Shown here piece by piece: positions 19,071 through 26,867 of a stretch of 64,000 nt of DNA. Origin of the DNA: Actinomycetota bacterium. GTDB lineage: Bacteria; Actinomycetota; Acidimicrobiia; Acidimicrobiales; Microtrichaceae. The DNA lies in contig VGBZ01000010.1 in the NCBI GenBank assembly GCA_016870275.1, forward strand, positions 1 through 64,000, written 5' to 3'. The position numbers and the translations under genes were made by a program. Each line of letters starts with the position of its first letter. The stretch's first letter is position 1. The notes beneath the pieces are model-generated. The model worked only from the letters and a program-made list of their open reading frames with translations, did no database searches and was not told the origin of the DNA.

Positions 19071-19088
19071 GACCGCTCCGGCGTCTCA
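19068..19088. terminator. Small inverted repeat spanning both stop codons of convergent genes
   Basis: TGAGAC (19068-19073) and GTCTCA (19083-19088) pair across a nine-base loop. The left arm contains the stop of the ABC gene and the right arm the stop of the convergent glycosyltransferase. Without a U-tract it is a weak candidate for a shared terminator. Confidence 0.35.
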
Positions 19089-20264
19089 GGACGCCCCGTA
19101 CGCCCCCAGGAACAGGCTGATCTGTCGACTCAGGTCGAACTCGCGGTCGGCCCGGTCGGCCGCCGCGATCTCCAGTCGGTGGCGTCGCTCGGGGTCCTCC
19201 GCCAGCCCGGCCAGGTGCTCCGCCATGGCCTCGTGGTCGCCCACGTCGACGAGCAGTCCGTCGACGCCGTCGTCGACCACCTCGTCCATCCCACCGCACC
19301 GTGTCGTGATGACCGGGCGACCGGCTGCCATCGCCTCGAGCACCGCGTTCGAGATGCCCTCGCTCAGACTGGGCAGCAGGAGGACGTCGGCGGCGTCGAG
19401 TTCGGCGCGGACCGCCTCCTGGTCCCGGGCCCCGAGCAGGGTGGCCCGGCCCTCAAGGCCCAGCTCGGCGATCAGGAAGGTGAGCTTGTCCCGCTCGCTG
19501 CCCTCGCCGACGATCCGATACTCGATGTCGATGCCGCGATCCCGGGCACCGGCGACGGTCCGGAGCCCGTCGTCGAGCCCCTTCTTCCAGTGGAGCCGTC
19601 CGACCGACAGCACCCGCAGTGGATCGCCTTCGGACGGCTCCCGGCGACGCAGCGGAGCGAAGTCCGCCACCGGGACGGCCGGCCGGTTGACGAGGATCCG
19701 CTCCGGGGGAGCGCCGAACCCCTCGACGGTGCGACGCATGTCGTCGGAGACGCAGTGGATCAGGTCGGCCCGCTCGAAGGCCTCGCACAGCTGCGTCGCC
19801 CGTCGCGGGTCCACCAGCGGTTCGATCTGCTCGGCCGCACCCCGGCAGCTCAGGCCGATCCTCGTGCCGCCGCGGCGCAGGACGTCCACGGCCGGCGCAT
19901 AGGTGATGGCGATCCCGGAGAACTCGAAGTGCACCCAGTCGGTGTCCATGGAGGCCACCGGCGCCTGGACCAACGCCGCGATCGGCGACCGGAGGGAGCC
20001 CGCGACGGTGCTGCGGATGCCCCGGGCCACGCCACCCCAGGCGCGACGGATGCTCGGCTCGAGCGTTCGTGTCGGGGTCCCCCACGGGAGGAGGCCGCTG
20101 ACCTCGAGGCCGGTCGAGGATGCGTCACCCACGACGGTGGCGGCGACCCGGACGTCAATGCCGGCGTCCCGGAGCCCCATCAGCTTCCTGCGGATGAATG
20201 TCTGTGACGGCGCCGGGAACCGGGAGACCACGGCGGTCAGCGAGGTGACGTGTCGGTCGTCCAC
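19086..20264 (-). CDS. Glycosyltransferase family 4
   Basis: GT-B glycosyltransferase of 392 residues. Near the N-terminus is TAVVSRFPAPSQTFIRRKLM. The C-terminal domain has VLSVGRLHWKKGLDDGLRT, GEGSERDKLTFLIAELGL and EX7E in SLSEGISNAVLEAMAAGRP. GTG at 20264 was chosen because AAGGGGCAG lies just upstream; longer readings start in arginine-rich, unlikely sequence. The gene is convergent with the flippase operon and divergent from the NeuB fusion, so it has its own promoter. It is paralogous to 16021-17208. Sugar specificity is unknown. Confidence 0.85.
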   Translation of the reverse strand: MDDRHVTSLTAVVSRFPAPSQTFIRRKLMGLRDAGIDVRVAATVVGDASSTGLEVSGLLPWGTPTRTLEPSIRRAWGGVARGIRSTVAGSLRSPIAALVQAPVASMDTDWVHFEFSGIAITYAPAVDVLRRGGTRIGLSCRGAAEQIEPLVDPRRATQLCEAFERADLIHCVSDDMRRTVEGFGAPPERILVNRPAVPVADFAPLRRREPSEGDPLRVLSVGRLHWKKGLDDGLRTVAGARDRGIDIEYRIVGEGSERDKLTFLIAELGLEGRATLLGARDQEAVRAELDAADVLLLPSLSEGISNAVLEAMAAGRPVITTRCGGMDEVVDDGVDGLLVDVGDHEAMAEHLAGLAEDPERRHRLEIAAADRADREFDLSRQISLFLGAYGAS

Positions 20265-20360
20265 ACCTGCCCCTTGTCGAACTGTTCGCAGCCTGCCACA
20301 CGCGGTCGCTGTGGGTCGCCGACGGCGGGGCGGTTCCCGGTCGACCACCGGTAACCTCAC

Positions 20361-20414
20361 ATGGTGGTGACCGAGCGTGCGGGCAGGTCAGGGTGCCGGG
20401 GGTGTCCGGCGTGA
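20361..20414 (+). other. Possible 17-codon upstream ORF ahead of the NeuB fusion
   Basis: ATG 20361 opens a 17-codon frame containing GCRGC, and its TGA overlaps GTG 20411 (GTGA), a likely NeuB start. TAACCT (20352-20357) could be a -10 giving a near-leaderless message. It may be chance; it is listed because it sets the choice among the NeuB starts at 20393, 20402 and 20411. Confidence 0.25.
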
Positions 20415-22657
20415 AGGTCGAGCGCCGCATCGCGCACCTGGTCGTCTTCTCCGAGGACACGGTGGCCGACGCGCTCGCCAAGCTGGGCCGGAACCAGCGG
20501 CGGGTCCTCTTCTGCGTCGACGAGGCCGGGGTGCTCGAGGGGGTGCTCACCGACGGCGACGTGCGCCGATGGCTGCTCGAGGTGGACCCGATCGACCTGC
20601 AACGTCCGGTGTTGGAGGCGGCGAATTCCGACTTCACCTGGGTCCCTGCGGATGCTGCCGGCGACGAGATCGCCGCAGCGTTCTCGGGGCGGGTCCAGCA
20701 GGTGCCTCTGCTCGACGAGCGCGGCCGACTCGTCGCCGTCGCCGACCGGGACGACGCCCCGTTCCGGGTGGGGGACCGAACGATCGGCCCGGACCACCCG
20801 GTATGGGTGATCGCCGAGATCGGCATCAACCACAACGGCAGCATCGATCTGGGACGCGAACTCGTCGAGGCGGCCGCCTCGGCCGGCGCCGACGCCGTGA
20901 AGTTCCAGATGCGCGATCTGGCGACGCTCTACCGAGACGGTGGCCGACTCGACGCCCCGGACGAGGACCTCGGCTCGCAGTACGTGCTCGACCTGCTCGC
21001 CCGGTTCGAACTCGACCCCGACGACCTGTGCTCGCTGTTCGACCACGCGGCGTCGCTCGGCGTGACGCCGTTCTGCACCGCCTGGGACGTGGCGTCGGTC
21101 CAGCGGCTCGACGACTACGGCATCCCGGCGTTCAAGGTGGCCTCGGCGGACCTGACCAACCACGAGCTGCTCGGGGCGATGGCGGCGGCGGGGCGACCGA
21201 TGGTCGTGTCGACCGGCATGTCGAGCGAATCCGAGATCGTCGACTGCGTCGCCGCCCTCCGGGCCGCAGGGGCGTCGTTCGCGCTGCTCCACTGCAACTC
21301 GACCTACCCCGCCCCCTACCGGGACCTGAACCTCAGCTACATCCAGCGCCTCGGTGAGCTGGGCGGCTGCCCGGTCGGCTACTCCGGACACGAGCGGGGG
21401 CACCACGTCGCCGTGGCCGCCGTGGCCGTCGGCGCCCGGATCATCGAGAAGCACTTCACGCTGGACCGGAACCTGGAGGGCAACGACCACAAGGTCAGCC
21501 TGCTCCCCGACGAGTTCGCCCGGATGGTCGCCGAGATCCGGGACGTCGACGCATCGCTGGGTTCCGACGCCGAGCGGTCCCTGACCCAGGGCGAGCTGAT
21601 GAACCGGGTGACCCTCGCCAAGAGCCTCGTGGCCGTGCGGGACCTACGGTCCGGCGAGGTCGTGGGCGCCGACGACGTGACCGTGAAGGGCCCCGGGCGC
21701 GGCCTCCAGCCCGACCGCCGCGACGACCTTGTCGGCACCCTGCTGCGCCGGGACGTCTCGGCGGGCGACTTCTTCTTCGCCAGCGACCTGTCGGGCGAGG
21801 CCGCTGCGCCCCGGTCCTACCGGTTCCGTCGCCCGTGGGGGGTCCCGGTCCGGTACCACGACGTGCGGTCGATCCTGGAGGCGTCCTCGCCCGACTTCGT
21901 GGAGTTCCACCTGTCCTACAAGGACCTGGACCTGGACCCGGCGCAGTTCCTCGTCGACCTCCCGGCTTGCCGGTACGCCGTCCACAGCCCTGACCTGTTC
22001 GCCGGCGACCACATCCTCAACCTTGCGACCGACGACCCGGCGCACCGACGTCGCAGCCTGGACGAGCTCCGTCGGACCATCGAGGTCGCCGCCCGGATCG
22101 GTGAGTTCTTCACCGGTCCCGAGCGACCGGTGCTCGTCACGAGCATGGGTGGGTTCACCTCCGAACGACCGGTGCCGATGGACGAGCGGCCCGCCATGTA
22201 CGAGCGCGTTGCCGCCGCACTGGAGCAGGTGGACACCTCACCGGTCGAGATCCTCGCCCAGACGCTGCCGCCCTTCCCCTGGTACCTGGGCGGCCAGCTC
22301 TACTGCAACCTGTTCGTCGACGCCGAGGACACCGCGGCGTTCTCGGAGTCGACGGGCGTGCCGTTGTGTCTGGACGTGTCGCACACGAAGCTGGCGGCCA
22401 ACCACCGGGGAACGTCCTTCTCGGAGTGGATCGACCTGCTCGCCCCCCGGGCCCGCCACCTGCATGTCGTCGACGCCGCCGGTGTGGACGGCGAGGGGTT
22501 GCAGATCGGCGACGGCGAGGTCGACTTCGCCGTGCTCGGTGCCCAGCTGGACCGGTGGTGTCCTGAGGCCGGGTTCATCCCCGAGATCTGGCAGGGCCAC
22601 CGCAACGGCGGCGAGGGGTTCTGGATTGCGCTCGACCGCCTCGAGGGCTGGCTGTGA
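20411..22657 (+). CDS. neuB: Nonulosonic acid synthase fused to CBS, SAF and TIM-barrel domains
   Basis: A 748-residue multi-domain protein. Residues ~1-125 are a CBS-domain pair (EGVLTDGDVRRWLL). Residues ~130-390 are the NeuB barrel that condenses an N-acyl amino sugar with phosphoenolpyruvate (WVIAEIGINHNGSIDLGREL, GADAVKFQM, STGMSSESEI, GYSGHERGH, IEKHFTLDRNLEGNDHKVSL). Residues ~395-460 are an antifreeze-like SAF domain (LAKSLVAVRDLRSGEVV). Residues ~475-745 resemble the xylose isomerase/AP-endonuclease 2 barrel (EFHLSYKDLDLD, LCLDVSHTKLAAN). GTG 20411 is coupled to a short upstream frame; GTG 20393 and 20402 are possible. NeuA overlaps its 3' end. No NeuC/PseG-type UDP-sugar hydrolase is in the window, so the supply of substrate is unresolved. 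Confidence 0.87.
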   Translation: MKVERRIAHLVVFSEDTVADALAKLGRNQRRVLFCVDEAGVLEGVLTDGDVRRWLLEVDPIDLQRPVLEAANSDFTWVPADAAGDEIAAAFSGRVQQVPLLDERGRLVAVADRDDAPFRVGDRTIGPDHPVWVIAEIGINHNGSIDLGRELVEAAASAGADAVKFQMRDLATLYRDGGRLDAPDEDLGSQYVLDLLARFELDPDDLCSLFDHAASLGVTPFCTAWDVASVQRLDDYGIPAFKVASADLTNHELLGAMAAAGRPMVVSTGMSSESEIVDCVAALRAAGASFALLHCNSTYPAPYRDLNLSYIQRLGELGGCPVGYSGHERGHHVAVAAVAVGARIIEKHFTLDRNLEGNDHKVSLLPDEFARMVAEIRDVDASLGSDAERSLTQGELMNRVTLAKSLVAVRDLRSGEVVGADDVTVKGPGRGLQPDRRDDLVGTLLRRDVSAGDFFFASDLSGEAAAPRSYRFRRPWGVPVRYHDVRSILEASSPDFVEFHLSYKDLDLDPAQFLVDLPACRYAVHSPDLFAGDHILNLATDDPAHRRRSLDELRRTIEVAARIGEFFTGPERPVLVTSMGGFTSERPVPMDERPAMYERVAAALEQVDTSPVEILAQTLPPFPWYLGGQLYCNLFVDAEDTAAFSESTGVPLCLDVSHTKLAANHRGTSFSEWIDLLAPRARHLHVVDAAGVDGEGLQIGDGEVDFAVLGAQLDRWCPEAGFIPEIWQGHRNGGEGFWIALDRLEGWL

Positions 22658-23358
22658 GCGGTCCGGAGGGGGCGGTCGTCGCGCTGATCCCGGCTCGTGG
22701 TGGGTCCAAGGGGCTGCCCCGCAAGAACTTGGCCGACCTGGGCGGACGCCCCTTGGTGGCGTGGTCGGTGCAGGCGGCCCTCGACGCCGCCTCGGTCGAC
22801 CGGGTGGTGGTCTGCACCGACGACGAGGAGATCGCCGCAGCGGCATCGGCTGCCGGCGCCGAGGTTCCGTGGATCCGACCGACCGAGCTCGCCACGGACG
22901 ACGCCCCCGACCTGCCCGTGTTCCAACACGCCCTGAACCGTCTGGAGGCCGATGGCGGTCCGGTGGTGGTGTTCGTCCACCTTCGTCCGACGTCGCCGTT
23001 CCGGGAGCCGGGGCTCATCGACCGGGCGGTGCGTTTGCTGGCCGGGCACCCGGATGCGGATGCCGTCCGCTCGGTGAGCCCAGTCGTCAAGACGCCCTTC
23101 AAGATGTGGTTCGTCGGCGCCGACGACCGCATGGAACCCGTGGTCGGGACTTGGGACGAGGAGTGCTTCAACCGCCCGCGTCAGCAGCTACCCGAGGTAT
23201 GGACCCAGGACGGCACGCTGGACGTGGTTCGGGCCGACGTCGTGCGCCACGGCTCCATGACCGGCCGACACGTGCTGGCACTACGACACGATTCGCCGCT
23301 GGTCGACGTGGACACGGCTGCGGACCTCGAACGGGCCCGGTCGCTCGTCATCGACTGA
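22654..23358 (+). CDS. neuA: CMP-nonulosonic acid cytidylyltransferase
   Basis: Cytoplasmic enzyme of 234 residues that joins CTP and a nonulosonic acid (sialic-, legionaminic- or pseudaminic-like) to give the CMP-sugar donor. The nucleotide-binding signature IPARGGSKGLPRKNLADLGG is complete, followed by RVVVCTDDEEIAAAA, FVHLRPTSPFREP and QDGTLDVV near the C-terminus, all as in NeuA. GTG 22654 overlaps the NeuB stop by four bases (GTGA), so the pair is translationally coupled. Which nonulosonic acid is made cannot be read from the sequence. Confidence 0.9.
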   Translation: MSGPEGAVVALIPARGGSKGLPRKNLADLGGRPLVAWSVQAALDAASVDRVVVCTDDEEIAAAASAAGAEVPWIRPTELATDDAPDLPVFQHALNRLEADGGPVVVFVHLRPTSPFREPGLIDRAVRLLAGHPDADAVRSVSPVVKTPFKMWFVGADDRMEPVVGTWDEECFNRPRQQLPEVWTQDGTLDVVRADVVRHGSMTGRHVLALRHDSPLVDVDTAADLERARSLVID

Positions 23359-23372
23359 GGTCGGTCCCGGAG

Positions 23373-24980
23373 TCAGGTGACGGTGCCCGGCCTGAATGGG
23401 GGCGGGGACGATGTGGGTTCCGGCCGTTGGTCCTCAGGAACGATCAACTCGTCCGCCGTCACGAGCGCAACGTGTCGCCCTTCAACGGAGGAGCTGTGAC
23501 TGGGGACGCGGAGTGGCAACGGAGACGAGGTGCGAGCCGGCGTGACCAGTCCGACGGTGTCGGCACCGTACGCGGCGCCTGCGGCGACCGGGGACCGGCG
23601 GACGGGGTCGTCGTCCTCGGCGGGTTTGGTGTCGTCGGTGTCCGGGGGTTTGTCCCGGCCCATCGCCCGGACCGTCAGGAACGCCAGGCCGAAGGCGAAC
23701 GGGACGGCGACCACGCGGAGGTTGGCGTAGAACATTTGGGCCACGGCCCAGAAGATGAACGCCGCGGCGAACGGCCGGTCGGCACGGGACCCGCGGATCG
23801 CCCGGATCGCCATCCAGATCAACACGATGCCGGCGGCGACGCCGGGGATCCCGTGCTCGCTGAGGAGCCGGGTGAACTCCGTGTGCGACGAGGCCTCCTT
23901 GTCGCACTTGTCCGATCGGAGTTGGCAGACCTCGTAGGTCAGCCGCTGGTACTTGGTCATCCCCGGTCCGACACCGAAGACGATGTTGTTGGCGAAGATC
24001 TGGGTGTCGTTGGCGGCCAGGTCGGTCCGCGACGACTCCGTGTCGGTGAAGCGCTTCTCGAACGCGCCGCCGGTGAAGTCGGTCAGGAACGGGACGACCA
24101 CGAAGTAGCCGAGCGCCAGGGCGACCGCCACCACGACCATGACCCGGTTGCGGATCCTCCGGTTCCGGGCCTGGGCGATCGCCAGCGCGGACAGCCCGAT
24201 CGCCGCAGCGAACATGCCACCCCGGGAGAAGGTGAGGAGGCTCTGGATGCTGAAGACCAGGGCGAGGATCCCGGCCAGGTAGCGGGCCACCCGGTTGGTG
24301 TCGAAGATCGTCAGGACGATGGCGATCACGACGCCCAGTCCCAGGACCGCCGACACCTGCACGGGACCGAACCCGCCCGAGGTCAGGAAGTTCGACTGGT
24401 CCTTGAACTCGATGGCGTTGCCCTTGGCCAGCTCGGACTGGATCTCGGACAGGGCGATGGCGAGCGGTCCGACCGCCGAGATGAGCGCGGTCCACAGGAT
24501 CCGCCGGAACTGCTCCGGCGTGGCCCGGACCTGCGAGGTGAACGCCACGAAGCAGGCCAGCGCCGCCGGCCCGCTGAGGGCGAAGGCGATCATCTCCCGG
24601 GCCTCGGCCCCGGCGGTCCGGATCGTGTTGATGACCGAGGGGATGAGCAGGAGGAAGTAGAGGACGGCGGTGCGCGCCGTGCTGTTGAGTCGACCGATGG
24701 CGAAGACCACCACGAAGGCCGAGAGCAGGATCATCATGTACGGCGCCGTCTGGTACGGAACCGGGGCCTTGACCTGTCGCCAGAGGACCTCGGCGCCGAT
24801 GAGGTAGGCCACGAGGCAGGCGACGGTGCCCAGGTTCCGCTTGGCGATCGCATAGAGCCCGACGAGCATGATGGTCGCTGCCTGGAGGAGCCCGAGCGTC
24901 GGGACGGACTTCATGGCCACGGACAGGACGATCTGGCCGAGGACCGCTGCGACGAGCAGGGCACCCCTCGGGATCGCCAA
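23373..24980 (-). CDS. O-antigen ligase/Wzy polymerase-like membrane protein
   Basis: Polytopic membrane protein of 535 residues with about 11-12 hydrophobic segments up to residue ~435, then a ~100-residue hydrophilic Pro/Ser/Asp-rich tail. LTFSRGGMFAAAIGLSALAI and the outer-loop stretch SSHTEFTRLLSEHGIPGVAA are typical of the Wzy_C/WaaL family. It should polymerise or transfer a lipid-linked glycan outside the cytoplasmic membrane. The reading frame begins at TTG 24980; no ATG or GTG lies upstream before an in-frame stop, so the start is uncertain and a downstream GTG or ATG is possible. It converges on neuA with a 14-base gap. Polymerase and ligase cannot be told apart by sequence alone. 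Confidence 0.8.
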   Translation of the reverse strand: MAIPRGALLVAAVLGQIVLSVAMKSVPTLGLLQAATIMLVGLYAIAKRNLGTVACLVAYLIGAEVLWRQVKAPVPYQTAPYMMILLSAFVVVFAIGRLNSTARTAVLYFLLLIPSVINTIRTAGAEAREMIAFALSGPAALACFVAFTSQVRATPEQFRRILWTALISAVGPLAIALSEIQSELAKGNAIEFKDQSNFLTSGGFGPVQVSAVLGLGVVIAIVLTIFDTNRVARYLAGILALVFSIQSLLTFSRGGMFAAAIGLSALAIAQARNRRIRNRVMVVVAVALALGYFVVVPFLTDFTGGAFEKRFTDTESSRTDLAANDTQIFANNIVFGVGPGMTKYQRLTYEVCQLRSDKCDKEASSHTEFTRLLSEHGIPGVAAGIVLIWMAIRAIRGSRADRPFAAAFIFWAVAQMFYANLRVVAVPFAFGLAFLTVRAMGRDKPPDTDDTKPAEDDDPVRRSPVAAGAAYGADTVGLVTPARTSSPLPLRVPSHSSSVEGRHVALVTADELIVPEDQRPEPTSSPPPFRPGTVT

Positions 24981-25027
24981 CGTGTCGCGCGGCGCCCCGC
25001 CGTCGACCCGGGTCCCGTTACTCGAGG

Positions 25028-25050
25028 TCGGATCCGTGTGCTGGATCCGA
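25028..25050. promoter_or_regulatory. Operator-like inverted repeat
   Basis: TCGGATCC (25028-25035) and GGATCCGA (25043-25050) form a perfect 8-base dyad with a seven-base spacer. It lies 47 bases upstream of the Wzy-like start, in a 299-bp divergent gap (24981-25279) where I see no gene. A regulator site is possible; no cognate regulator is encoded in the window. Confidence 0.4.
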
Positions 25051-25266
25051 GCGGTCGCAGTCAGTCAGATCACCCCCGCCGTGCTGACGCTGGCATCAGA
25101 GTACCAACCGACATCCCGATCGACCACCGAGCGTTCGGACCGGGTGGTTCCACCCAGAGGTTCGTCGACGGGTACCTGGTGCGCCGGGTGGCGCTGGGAC
25201 CGCACCTGTCCCGACCCTCGATCTGCTGGTCATGCGAGTCGCCGGAGGGTCCGCAACGCCCGCGGG

Positions 25267-25272
25267 TAGGGT
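25267..25272 (+). promoter_or_regulatory. Candidate -10 giving a leaderless radical SAM transcript
   Basis: TAGGGT fits TAnnnT and ends seven bases before GTG 25280, the distance expected for a leaderless actinobacterial mRNA. No ribosome site is obvious before that GTG. The evidence is positional only. Confidence 0.3.
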
Positions 25273-25279
25273 CGGGCAC

Positions 25280-26824
25280 GTGCGGCCGGATCATCTCGTT
25301 GAGTTGGACCTCGCCGGGTACCACGATCGACGGGATCTCGGGCACCAGTCGTTCCGTGCTGCCTGCTACGCACCGTTCGTGGGGATGTCGTTCGACATGA
25401 ACGGGGTCGTGTCGGTGTGTGCCTTCACTCGGACGACTCCCATCGGTCAGGTCGGTCAGGACTCCCTGCTCGACATGTGGCGCGGACCGACGGTCCGGGC
25501 GCTCCGGCGGGCCGTCGAACATGACGATCTCACCCATGCGTGCACCCGGTGCGCCGAGGAGATCGCCGGCGGCAACCTCACGGGGAGCCTGGCCGCCGGA
25601 TTCGACCGGTTCACTGCCCAGCGCCACCCCCCTTGGCCCACCCGCATGGAGTTCGCGCTCAGCAACGCCTGCAACCTCCAGTGCGTCATGTGTTCGGGCG
25701 AGTTCTCCTCGTCGATCCGGTCGAGCCGGGAGGGTCTGCCGCCACTGCCCCAGCGCTATGGCGACCAGTTCCTCGAGGAGTTGTCGCCGTTCCTGCCCCA
25801 CCTCGAGCAGGCGAGGTTCCTGGGTGGCGAGCCCTTCCTTGCCGAGATCAACTTCCGCATCTGGGAACGGCTGATCCAACTCGGGCTCCGAGTGGAGTGC
25901 AACGTGACGACGAACGGAACCCAGTGGTCACCCAGGGTCGAGCGTGTTCTCGAGTCGCTCCCGTTCTCGATCGGCATCTCGCTCGACGGACTGCGGCCGG
26001 AGACGGTTGAGTCGATCAGGGTCGGTGTCGACCACGAGCGGCTGATGGGCAACGTCCAGCGGTTCATTGCGTACCGGGACCGGACGGGGGCATCGCTGAG
26101 TCTGACGTACTGCCTCATGGTCCAGAACGTCGCGGAGTTCGTGGACTTCCTGCTCCTCGCGGAGGAGCTTGGATGCGCCGTGTTCGTCAACACGGTCCGA
26201 CATCCGCCGGCGAACAGCCCGTACCTGCTCGGTGCCGAGGAGTTGGCCGAGGTCGTGGCGATGCTCGAGGCGCAACGGGTTGCTGCGTCGAGCCGGCTCA
26301 ACCGGAACCTGGGCGTCCTCGACGGCCAGATCGAACGGCTGCGCAGCCAGCTCGCTGATCTGCGATCGGGGGAGCCGGGGTCGTCTGCCGCACTCGAACG
26401 TTCCGCTCGGGCGGTGGACCTGCTCGACGGCCTGGTCGACCCGTCGCTGAGCGAGGTCGACCTGATCGCTGCGTTGAGAGCCCGCTCGGTCGACGACCGG
26501 GTCGACGTGGTCCGGGCCGACGACGAGGATCGGGTCGCGGTCGGTGATCGCTTCGTCGAATTGGATCTGACCGACTGGGTCGGGCGCCCCGCGAGCGCGC
26601 TGCACGCCGAGCTCGCCGATCGGTTGGGTCGTCGACTGGATCTCCTGGCCTCCACCGCACGGAATGGCACGGTCGGACGGGTGATGTCCTTCACCGCGCC
26701 GGGCGGCTCGCCGACCTTGGTGGCGCTGCTCGTGCGGCGCGGGCCGGCTCCTTGGACGACCTCTCGGTTTGCCGCAGTCGTGGAGCGTCGTGAGCCACCG
26801 GCAACGCCGGTCAGGCTGCGGTGA
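25280..26824 (+). CDS. Radical SAM protein with N-terminal twitch-type cysteine motif (copy 1)
   Basis: A 514-residue radical SAM enzyme. The CX3CX2C cluster for the SAM-cleaving [4Fe-4S] is in NACNLQCVMCSG (Cys131, 135, 138), followed by FLGGEPFLAE and TTNGTQWSPRVERV. Unusually, the auxiliary-cluster cysteines lie before the core: ACYAPF, VVSVCAF and CTRCAEE with the LLDMW spacer, like half of a SPASM domain (twitch) moved to the N-terminus. A ~180-residue C-terminal region of unknown fold follows. GTG 25280 is preferred; ATG 25232 would add 16 residues. It is tandem with copy 2 and related to copy 3 (35466-37316). No RiPP precursor is nearby, so a sugar or lipid substrate seems more likely. 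Confidence 0.82.
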   Translation: MRPDHLVELDLAGYHDRRDLGHQSFRAACYAPFVGMSFDMNGVVSVCAFTRTTPIGQVGQDSLLDMWRGPTVRALRRAVEHDDLTHACTRCAEEIAGGNLTGSLAAGFDRFTAQRHPPWPTRMEFALSNACNLQCVMCSGEFSSSIRSSREGLPPLPQRYGDQFLEELSPFLPHLEQARFLGGEPFLAEINFRIWERLIQLGLRVECNVTTNGTQWSPRVERVLESLPFSIGISLDGLRPETVESIRVGVDHERLMGNVQRFIAYRDRTGASLSLTYCLMVQNVAEFVDFLLLAEELGCAVFVNTVRHPPANSPYLLGAEELAEVVAMLEAQRVAASSRLNRNLGVLDGQIERLRSQLADLRSGEPGSSAALERSARAVDLLDGLVDPSLSEVDLIAALRARSVDDRVDVVRADDEDRVAVGDRFVELDLTDWVGRPASALHAELADRLGRRLDLLASTARNGTVGRVMSFTAPGGSPTLVALLVRRGPAPWTTSRFAAVVERREPPATPVRLR

Positions 26825-26867
26825 CCATGGGGGCCCGGTCGCGCGGCCGCCACCGCGCGGGTTGGTC

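Noticed and set aside
21729-25400. 1223-codon plus frame across neuB, neuA and the Wzy-like gene
   Set aside because: Lies in a wrong frame over three recognised genes; the product is Arg/Pro/Ser-rich with no family pattern.
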